From an uncultured Paracoccaceae bacterium (GTDB lineage Bacteria; Pseudomonadota; Alphaproteobacteria; Rhodobacterales; Rhodobacteraceae), in contig CANLNM010000013.1 of assembly GCA_947492475.1 (NCBI GenBank), positions 1-60,937 of the forward strand: 60,937 nucleotides of DNA, written 5' to 3'. Positions within the stretch are counted from its first letter, which is position 1. The number at the start of each line of letters is the position of its first letter. The position numbers and the translations under genes were made by a program. Positions 55,083-60,937 of the stretch are shown here, in pieces. Under the pieces are notes generated by a model. That model worked only from the letters and a program-made list of their open reading frames with translations, ran no database searches and was not told where the DNA came from.

Positions 55083-56231
55083 ATGCTAGAAACTTGGCGC
55101 TGGTTCGGCCCAAATGATCCCATCACGCTGGCTCAGGTTAAACAAACCGGCGCCCGTGGGGTTGTGACCGCCCTGCATGACAAACAAGCCGGCGAAATCT
55201 GGCCGCTTTGCGATATCGTCGCATTGCGGGATCAGATCGCAGAGGCCGGGCTGCGTTGGGATGTCTGCGAAAGCATCTGGATGCCCGACGACATCAAATT
55301 ACATGGCGCGCAGGCCCATAAACACCTGTCCGTCTGGAAGGATAGCCTGGCCAATCTGGGCCGCGCTGGCGTCAAAACCGTGTGTTATAATTTCATGCCG
55401 GTGCTGGATTGGACCCGCACGGATTTGGCCTATTCCATCCCCGGCACAGGCAAAGCGCTGCGGTTCGATTGCATCGATTTCGCCCTTTATGATGTGTTTG
55501 TGCTGGCCCGGCCCAATGCGGCCGATGATTATTCCGATGATGTATTATCCCAAGCGCAGTTTCGCCATTCCGCCCTATCGCCCGCGCAGATCGACCAGCT
55601 GGAACGCAACATTATCGCAGGGCTGCCCGGCGGTGCCGCTGGGTTTTCACGCAGCACAATCGCCAGCCGCATTGCGCAATTTGACGATCTGACAAACGCC
55701 GATATGCGCGCAAATTTTGCGGGCTTTTTAGCGGAAATCGTCCCTGTTGCAGCCGAATTTGACATCAAACTGGCCATTCACCCGGATGACCCGCCCTTTT
55801 CGCTCTTTGGTTTGCCGCGCATCGTGTCCACCGCGGATGACCTGCAATACATCCTTGATTGCGTGGATCATCCGTCCAATGGGCTGACCTTTTGCACCGG
55901 TTCCCTTGGGGCGCGCGCCGATAATGACCTGATCGCCATGGCGCAACATTTTGGGGATCGCATTCATTTTGCCCATCTGCGCAACGTTCAGATTGAACCT
56001 GACGGCTCGTTTCACGAAGCGCAGCATCTGGCCGGCTCCACCGATATGATCGCGATTTTACAGACGCTTAGGCAATTGCGCGATGATCTGCCCATGCGGC
56101 CCGATCATGGTCATTTGCTGGATTACGAAACCGCCAACGCCCCGGCCCCCGGATATTCCTATCTGGGACGCCTCAAGGGCCTGTTGGAATTACGCGGGGC
56201 CATTGCCACCCTACAAAAGAACGAAATATAA
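55083..56231 (+). CDS. uxuA: D-mannonate dehydratase
   Basis: A 382-residue UxuA-family enzyme (E. coli form is 394). Diagnostic segments are MLETWRWFGPNDPITLAQVKQ, GRAGVKTVCYNFMPVLDWTRTDL, KLAIHPDDPPFSLFGLPRI, LTFCTGSLGARADND, and HFAHLRNVQIE with its metal ligands. It dehydrates D-mannonate to KDG, the substrate of KdgK on this plasmid. UxuB and UxaC, which make mannonate from glucuronate, were not seen, so mannonate may be imported directly or made by chromosomal enzymes. Confidence 0.95.
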   Translation: MLETWRWFGPNDPITLAQVKQTGARGVVTALHDKQAGEIWPLCDIVALRDQIAEAGLRWDVCESIWMPDDIKLHGAQAHKHLSVWKDSLANLGRAGVKTVCYNFMPVLDWTRTDLAYSIPGTGKALRFDCIDFALYDVFVLARPNAADDYSDDVLSQAQFRHSALSPAQIDQLERNIIAGLPGGAAGFSRSTIASRIAQFDDLTNADMRANFAGFLAEIVPVAAEFDIKLAIHPDDPPFSLFGLPRIVSTADDLQYILDCVDHPSNGLTFCTGSLGARADNDLIAMAQHFGDRIHFAHLRNVQIEPDGSFHEAQHLAGSTDMIAILQTLRQLRDDLPMRPDHGHLLDYETANAPAPGYSYLGRLKGLLELRGAIATLQKNEI

Positions 56232-56270
56232 CAAATTTCCGAATCTGTTTACAAATTATTGACAAATTAA
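56230..56270. promoter_or_regulatory. TTACAAA-type elements upstream of the RraA-like gene
   Basis: AACAAATTT (56230) and GTTTACAAATTATTGACAAA (from 56247) lie 70-110 bases before the RraA-like start. They match the elements before the TRAP operon and in the kdgF-GntR gap. Confidence 0.5.
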
Positions 56271-56340
56271 AGCCGACCGCATATCACTGATTCAACGGCC
56301 AAGCGGCCCGTCCAGCAACCGGACGCCAAAAGGAACCAGA

Positions 56341-57060
56341 ATGATGTCACACCTGAACCCGCAAACCTTGGAAAAGCTCAAAAATGTCAGCACAGCGACC
56401 CTGACAACTGCGCTGTTCAAACGTGGCTTTCGCAACATCTATATCCAAGGCCCCCAGCGCCTGAACCCCGGCCCCAACATGGTTGGTCTGGCCTATACCC
56501 TGCGCTACATCCCCGCCCGAGAGGACCTAGACGGGCTGGATTCCTTTGCGGATCGTGGAAACCCACAGCGCAAAGGCGTCGAAGAATGCCCCGAAGGCGC
56601 TGTTTTTGTTATCGATTCTCGCCAAGACGCCACCGCTGCATCTGCTGGTTGTATTCTGGCGACCCGGCTTCAAACCTTGGGCTGTCATGGCATCGTGACC
56701 GATGGCGGGTTCCGCGATACCCCCGAAATTTCGGCGCTGGACATGCCCGCCTATCACACGCGCCCCAGTGCCCCGACCAATCTGACCAAACACCATGCCG
56801 TGGCCGTCAACGATGCGATTGCCTGCGGGGGCGTGTCTGTTTTTCCCGGCGATGTGATTGTCGGCGATAACGAAGGTGTTGTATGTATCCCCAACCATAT
56901 GGCTGACGAAGTCGCCGAAGACGCGATTGAAATGACAGTATTTGAAGACTTTGTTATGGAAATGGTACAAAAAGGGGCATCCACTTTCGGTCTGTACCCA
57001 CCGACCGACCCATCAACAAAGGACAAGTTCAGCGCGTGGCGACAGACAAAGGGAAGATGA
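56341..57060 (+). CDS. RraA-like protein (class II aldolase/HMG-aldolase family)
   Basis: A 239-residue protein; the second ATG (56344) is also possible. The family motif is present in GCHGIVTDGGFRDTPEI (the DGxxRD signature with metal-binding residues), with GDVIVGDNEGVVCIP later. Such proteins include HMG/CHA aldolases and RNase E inhibitors; those beside uronate genes probably act on 2-keto acids. It overlaps the GntR gene in ATGA. Which reaction it carries out is unclear. Confidence 0.85.
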   Translation: MMSHLNPQTLEKLKNVSTATLTTALFKRGFRNIYIQGPQRLNPGPNMVGLAYTLRYIPAREDLDGLDSFADRGNPQRKGVEECPEGAVFVIDSRQDATAASAGCILATRLQTLGCHGIVTDGGFRDTPEISALDMPAYHTRPSAPTNLTKHHAVAVNDAIACGGVSVFPGDVIVGDNEGVVCIPNHMADEVAEDAIEMTVFEDFVMEMVQKGASTFGLYPPTDPSTKDKFSAWRQTKGR

Positions 57061-57782
57061 AGACAAAATCAAACGACACTTCGGACCGCGTTCCACGCGA
57101 CCGGACCCTATCTGATCGGGTCTATGAAACCGTTTTGTCGATGATTGTCGAAGGTGAAATCGCCGTCGGGGCCAAGCTGCCGACGGAACATGCCCTCAGT
57201 GAACAGCTGAATGTGTCGCGCCCGATTTTGCGTCAGGCGTTGAAACAATTGCGCGAAGATGGCGTTGTGGTGTCCCGTCAGGGATCCGGTTCCTTTGTGC
57301 AGCGCCGCCCGGATGAGGCGATCCTGAACTTTGCCCCGGTTGGGTCTATCGCGGACATTCAGCGTACATTCGAATTTCGCGCCGCCGTCGAGGGCGAAGC
57401 CGCCTATATCGCCGCGCAACGTCGCACCGATGCGGATCTGCTCAGGCTCAAAGACGCGCTGACCGAACTGGACCGCTGTGTTTCTGAGGGCGCGTTGGGT
57501 GTTGACGCCGATGAGGCATTCCATGTGGTGATCTGCGCGGCGTCCGATAACAAATATTTCCTCGCCGCGCGCACATCGATGAAATCCAACATTCTGACCG
57601 GCATGAATTTGACCCGCAATCTGTCCCTGACCAAGCCGCAGGAACGGTTAGAGCTTGTCCAAAAAGAGCATTACGAAATTTACGACGCCATTGTTGCGCA
57701 GGATTCAGACGCGGCCCGCACCGCCATGCGCAACCACGTGGAAAATGCCCGCAATCGTGTGTTTGAAGGGTCCGTATTTTAA
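57057..57782 (+). CDS. GntR-family regulator, FadR/FCD type
   Basis: A 241-residue regulator from the ATG at 57057 (a GTG at 57036 is less likely), coupled to the RraA-like gene. The helix-turn-helix is LPTEHALSEQLNVSRPILRQALKQLREDGVV with the wing RQGSGSFVQRR, as in UxuR/PdhR-like proteins. The FCD domain follows (ADEAFHVVICAASDNKYFL). It probably senses a uronate or KDG intermediate and controls the TRAP-uxuA-rraA genes through the nearby TTTGTAA elements; this is inference. Confidence 0.92.
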   Translation: MKTKSNDTSDRVPRDRTLSDRVYETVLSMIVEGEIAVGAKLPTEHALSEQLNVSRPILRQALKQLREDGVVVSRQGSGSFVQRRPDEAILNFAPVGSIADIQRTFEFRAAVEGEAAYIAAQRRTDADLLRLKDALTELDRCVSEGALGVDADEAFHVVICAASDNKYFLAARTSMKSNILTGMNLTRNLSLTKPQERLELVQKEHYEIYDAIVAQDSDAARTAMRNHVENARNRVFEGSVF

Positions 57783-57797
57783 CGGATTGTCGCGGAT

Positions 57798-58145
57798 CTA
57801 GCTCAGCGGCCAGCCATGGGCCTGCATAAAATCGTCCCGCCGCGGCGCAAAGGCATCAAACAGCACGCCCTCTTGTAGACAAATACAGGAATGAACCGCG
57901 TTGGATGGGATCAAAAGCCCGTCCCCGGGTTTCAACACTTTGGTTTCGCCCGACAGGGTGAATTCAAACAGTCCCGACGCCACATAGGTTGTCTGGGTGT
58001 GGACATGGTGATGCGGCGCGCCGATGCCGCCGGTTTCAAATCGAAACTCGACCATCATCAACGCTTTGTTTTCACACAACAAACGCCGCTTTGCCCCCGG
58101 CCCAGAAATCATCCACTCTGACGCATTATCTGAACTCACTTTCAT
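57798..58145 (-). CDS. kdgF: KdgF-type cupin for unsaturated uronate opening
   Basis: A 115-residue single cupin from the ATG at 58145, which has AAAGGACG upstream; longer frames to 58307 lack family sequence. The metal site is formed by the His-rich run PHHHVHTQTTYVASG (His45, His47, Gln51) and His85 (SNAVHSC). KdgF proteins of this size speed conversion of the unsaturated uronate released by pectin or alginate lyases into the linear ketonised form. It is divergent from the GntR regulator of the alginate operon, fitting that role. Other small cupins share the fold, so the call rests on size, motif and context. Confidence 0.8.
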   Translation of the reverse strand: MKVSSDNASEWMISGPGAKRRLLCENKALMMVEFRFETGGIGAPHHHVHTQTTYVASGLFEFTLSGETKVLKPGDGLLIPSNAVHSCICLQEGVLFDAFAPRRDDFMQAHGWPLS

Positions 58146-58192
58146 CCGGGTCGTCCTTTCACGCAATATTTCGCAATATTGAACGGGGTCAT

Positions 58193-58384
58193 ATTTGTAA
58201 AAACTTGTATTTTTCAATCGGTGAAACGTCAATGTAAGTTTACGACTTTTACCAACCCAATCCGAATCAAACCGACATCTGCGGGCTTTATCCAGATTTC
58301 TGACCACGCATTTTACGGGCGCGAGGATGCAATATTTTACAATTTCACCAAAATATCAATGTTGTAATTAATTTGTAAATATTT
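58193..58384. promoter_or_regulatory. TTTGTAA/TTACAA elements in the kdgF-GntR divergent promoter
   Basis: ATTTGTAAAAACTTGTATTT (58193), TTTTACAATTT (58335) and TTGTAATTAATTTGTAAATA (58362) lie in the 302-base divergent gap. The density of the element here is the highest on the plasmid. The right-hand pair is placed to control the alginate operon and the left one to control kdgF. Confidence 0.52.
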
Positions 58385-58447
58385 GGATTGTCAAATTTGC
58401 ACAACTGAGATACTAGTTTCTGCATGTCAGCTCAGGGAGGGGATGAT

Positions 58448-59287
58448 ATGCCATCAGATCACGCACATCCGCGCCCTGAATTTGCGCGGGATGTTTCGCT
58501 AAGTGACTTGCTAAGGGGTATCACCCTAAATGGTGATATTTCTATGGCAAATCAGGTATATAACCACCTGCGAAACCTGATCGTGACCCTCAAAATCTAT
58601 CCCGGTCAGCTGATTTCAGAAAAAGAAGTCGCCCAGATTTTCAGCGCCAGCAAAACCCCGGTCCGCGAAGCGATCATTCGGCTCGAAGAAGTTGAACTTG
58701 TAAATATTGTTCCCAAAAGTGGCACCTATGTCGCCCCTTTAAATGTAAATCGCTACGCCGCGGCCTGTTTTACCCGCCTGCACCTTGAAATTGGCGGGGT
58801 GCGCGCCGCCGCTAAGCATAAAAACCGACGTGATTTCAGGGACATCTTTGCCGATATCATGGCCCAGCAAGAGCGGTGCGTCGCCCAAAAGAACCACGAA
58901 GGGTTCTTTCATCTGGATGAGCTGCTGCACAAAACCATTTTTGAGGTCGCCGGCGTGCCGCATGTCTGGGACGTCATTCATCGCACGCAGGCCGATGTGC
59001 ATCGCGTGCGCCATCTGCGGCGTATCCACAACAAACGGAACGAAGCCAAAGTCATCGCGGATCATTATGCGATCATCGACGCCATCATGCAGGGCGATGC
59101 AAACCGCGCTCAAAACGCGTTGATCAACCATATCGGATCGCTAGAGGGCAAATTGAAAGCCCTCACAGATCGCCCCGACCTGCTGGCTTTTATCGAAACA
59201 CTTAACACGACGCGGTCACGCCAAAAGCGGGGGAAATCCCCCAATGGCGGTGCGCATCAGGGGATGGAGGAAACATGTCAGGCGTAG
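58448..59287 (+). CDS. GntR-family regulator, FCD type, of the alginate operon
   Basis: A 279-residue regulator. The start at 58448 is preferred because GGGAGGGGATGAT lies before it; an ATG at 58424 is in frame. The N-terminal 40 residues are unusual, followed by the winged helix (LISEKEVAQIFSASKTPVREAIIRLEEVELV) and an FCD domain (HLDELLHKTIFEVAGVPHVWDVI). It overlaps the ATPase gene by 13 bases, so it is the first gene of the alginate operon and probably its repressor or activator. Confidence 0.9.
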   Translation: MPSDHAHPRPEFARDVSLSDLLRGITLNGDISMANQVYNHLRNLIVTLKIYPGQLISEKEVAQIFSASKTPVREAIIRLEEVELVNIVPKSGTYVAPLNVNRYAAACFTRLHLEIGGVRAAAKHKNRRDFRDIFADIMAQQERCVAQKNHEGFFHLDELLHKTIFEVAGVPHVWDVIHRTQADVHRVRHLRRIHNKRNEAKVIADHYAIIDAIMQGDANRAQNALINHIGSLEGKLKALTDRPDLLAFIETLNTTRSRQKRGKSPNGGAHQGMEETCQA

Positions 59288-60375
59288 TTCTTGAGCAAAT
59301 TGTCAAACGCTACGGGGCGGTCGAAGTGGTCCACGGGATCGACTTGGAAATCGCGCCCCAGGAATTTGTCGTGTTGGTCGGCCCGTCTGGCTGTGGCAAA
59401 TCCACGACGTTGCGGATGATCGCCGGGCTAGAAGAAATTTCCGACGGGGTGCTCAAAATCGCCGATCGTGTGGTCAATCGAGTTGCGCCCAAAGACCGCG
59501 ATGTGGCGATGGTGTTTCAGAACTACGCCCTATACCCGCACCTGAATGTGGCCGACAATATCGCGTTTGGCCTGCGCATTCGTAAGGTCAAGAAAGACCA
59601 GATCGCCCAGTCCGTTTCCGAGGTCGCCGATATTCTGGGGCTGAGCGAATATCTGGATCGCCGCCCCGCGGATTTGTCCGGCGGTCAGCGCCAACGGGTT
59701 GCCATGGGCCGCGCGATTGTGCGCCATCCCGAAGTGTTCCTGTTTGACGAACCCTTGTCCAATCTGGACGCCAAGCTGCGCACCCAAATGCGCGCCGAGA
59801 TTAAACGCCTGCATAATCGTCTGGGCGTGACCAGCATTTATGTGACCCATGATCAGGTCGAAGCCATGACCTTGGCCGACCGCATTGTGGTGATGAGCGA
59901 CGGCAAAATCGAACAGATCGGCACGCCGATGGACCTGTTCAACAACCCGGTGAACACCTTTGTTGCGGGGTTTATCGGATCGCCCCCGATGAACCAGATC
60001 GACGCCGTTGTCTGGTCTAATGATGCCGGACCCGTCGCCAAAATCGGGGATGTGGATGTGCAATTGCCCGCTTTGGACGCGTTGAAAAACGCCACCGGTC
60101 GCAAGATCGTTGTCGGCATGCGCCCCGAACATGTATCGATCACCCCGATCGCGGGCGGGTCGCAACTGCCTGTTGAGCTGGACCTGATCGAAACCCTGGG
60201 TTCCGAGGCTTTGTTGCACACCCATGTGGCCAACAAACCCTTTGTCATCAAAGCCGACACAAACGGCGAAGTCATGCGACTAAGCGATGTTACATCCCTG
60301 TCCATCGCCCCCGATCAAATCAAAGTTTTCGACGGGGAATCCGGCATGGCGTTTGGCCATCCAGGCACGATTTAG
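59275..60375 (+). CDS. ABC transporter ATPase, AlgS/UgpC type
   Basis: A 366-residue MalK-like ATPase with GGAGGAAAC before the ATG. Walker [17 protein letters not shown], signature [16 protein letters not shown] and Walker [17 protein letters not shown] are intact, with a TOBE-type C-terminal domain (VGMRPEHVSI). It is followed after 12 bases by the AlgM1-like permease. AlgS plays this part in the Sphingomonas A1 alginate importer. It may also serve the ATPase-less permeases at 43961-45651. Confidence 0.93.
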   Translation: MSGVVLEQIVKRYGAVEVVHGIDLEIAPQEFVVLVGPSGCGKSTTLRMIAGLEEISDGVLKIADRVVNRVAPKDRDVAMVFQNYALYPHLNVADNIAFGLRIRKVKKDQIAQSVSEVADILGLSEYLDRRPADLSGGQRQRVAMGRAIVRHPEVFLFDEPLSNLDAKLRTQMRAEIKRLHNRLGVTSIYVTHDQVEAMTLADRIVVMSDGKIEQIGTPMDLFNNPVNTFVAGFIGSPPMNQIDAVVWSNDAGPVAKIGDVDVQLPALDALKNATGRKIVVGMRPEHVSITPIAGGSQLPVELDLIETLGSEALLHTHVANKPFVIKADTNGEVMRLSDVTSLSIAPDQIKVFDGESGMAFGHPGTI

Positions 60376-60387
60376 GGCGGGTTAGAG

Positions 60388-60937
60388 ATGGAAAATCACA
60401 ATTCCAGGCTGCATCACTTTGCCGATCATATGCGCACCAATTGGCAGCTTTATATCCTGCTGGCGCCCACGATCATCTGGCTGCTCGTGTTCCTTTATAA
60501 ACCCATGTATGGCCTGCAAATCGCGTTCAAAGATTACAGCATCTTTCGCGGCATTCAGGGATCGCCTTGGGTTGGGCTGGACCATTTTCATGCGCTGTTT
60601 GCCAATGATCAGTTCATCCGCGCCCTGAAAAACACCGTCACATTATCCGCCCTCAGCCTGTGTATCGGGTTTCCTGTGCCGATCTTTCTGGCGTTGATGT
60701 TCAACGAAATCCTGAACCAGTTTTTCAAACGCACCGCCCAGACGATCACCTATCTGCCGCACTTTATTTCGTCGGTGATTATCGCCGGGATCGTGATCAC
60801 CGCCTTTTCCCCCTCTGCGGGGATTGTGAACACGGTGATTGGCTGGTTTGGAGTCGATTCCGTCTATTTCCTGACCAAGCCGGAATGGTTCCGTCCCATC
60901 TATATCGGGTCCACCATTTGGCAAGAGGCCGGGTTTT
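60388..60937 (+). CDS. ABC sugar permease, AlgM1/LplB type, 5' part (continues at 1-454)
   Basis: The N-terminal part of the LplB-type permease: a short cytoplasmic head (MENHNSRLHHFADHMRTNW), then the first membrane segment LYILLAPTIIWLLVFLYKP and the LplB motif MYGLQIAFKDYSIFRGI. The window ends inside the gene, and bases 60861-60937 repeat bases 1-77, where the frame continues to the stop at 454. It starts 12 bases after the ATPase stop, so the operon runs regulator - ATPase - permease - permease - binding protein - lyase across the join. Confidence 0.93.
   Translation, partial: MENHNSRLHHFADHMRTNWQLYILLAPTIIWLLVFLYKPMYGLQIAFKDYSIFRGIQGSPWVGLDHFHALFANDQFIRALKNTVTLSALSLCIGFPVPIFLALMFNEILNQFFKRTAQTITYLPHFISSVIIAGIVITAFSPSAGIVNTVIGWFGVDSVYFLTKPEWFRPIYIGSTIWQEAGF
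60861..60937. repeat. Terminal direct overlap (right copy), circular join
   Basis: Exact copy of bases 1-77 in the same orientation. It has no inverted-repeat ends, target-site duplication or transposase, so it is not a mobile-element end. It should be counted once when the replicon is circularised. Confidence 0.95.

Noticed and set aside
1-60937. CRISPR arrays, rRNA, tRNA or riboswitches
   Set aside because: No regularly spaced repeats, no rRNA or tRNA-like segments, and no B12-riboswitch-like leader was recognised before the dehalogenase gene by eye.

Overview
The window is a complete circular plasmid. Bases 1-77 are repeated exactly at 60861-60937, and a permease gene reads through the join, so the replicon is about 60,860 bp. 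It carries its own replication and partition genes (Rep_3-type initiator, parA, parB, three candidate parS palindromes). No rRNA, tRNA, transposase, conjugation gene or CRISPR array was seen. The gene families (TRAP transporter plus uxuA, clade I nos operon, Rep_3 initiator with parAB, many FCD-type GntR regulators, sugar ABC cassettes) and the fairly high GC suggest a marine alphaproteobacterium of the Rhodobacteraceae (Roseobacter group). This is inference from gene content, not a marker gene.

Layout. 57.8-60.9 kb continuing through the join to 9.0 kb: an oligoalginate island with kdgF, a GntR regulator, an AlgS/AlgM1/AlgM2/AlgQ-type ABC importer, a cytoplasmic PL15 exo-oligoalginate lyase, an SDR (probable DEH reductase), an aldehyde dehydrogenase and KDG kinase. 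9.0-11.3 kb: a CHASE-GGDEF-EAL protein. 11.4-15.6 kb: partition and replication. 15.8-25.2 kb: nosRZDFYLX, led by a Cys-rich DUF2946-like gene with an FNR-type box upstream and followed by a cytochrome c and a strong terminator. 25.2-28.9 kb: a MarR regulator divergent from a 1,035-residue fusion of a cobalamin reductive dehalogenase with a flavin/2Fe-2S reductase. 28.9-46.4 kb: three further ABC cassettes, two GntR regulators, an enolase-superfamily dehydratase and an SDR; one binding-protein gene is frameshifted. 46.5-50.8 kb: a quinone-stress-like group (MhqD-like hydrolase, MhqO-like dioxygenase, LysR, pirin, a shortened pirin-like gene, and a VOC gene with an apparent ACG start). 50.9-57.8 kb: TfoX_C protein, cupin, TRAP transporter, uxuA, RraA-like protein and GntR regulator.

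How it fits together. Several modules converge on 2-keto-3-deoxygluconate (KDG): alginate oligomers through PL15, KdgF and the SDR; D-mannonate through UxuA; possibly another aldonate through the enolase-superfamily dehydratase. KDG kinase then gives KDPG. No KDPG aldolase and no secreted alginate lyase were seen, so the host probably finishes the pathway chromosomally and scavenges oligomers. The nos genes add N2O respiration. The reductive dehalogenase, which looks self-sufficient because its electron-transfer modules are fused to it, is the most unusual gene. An AT-rich TTTGTAA/TTACAAA element recurs upstream of the uronate genes and may mark a plasmid-level GntR regulon. All calls come from reading the sequence by eye; no search was run.
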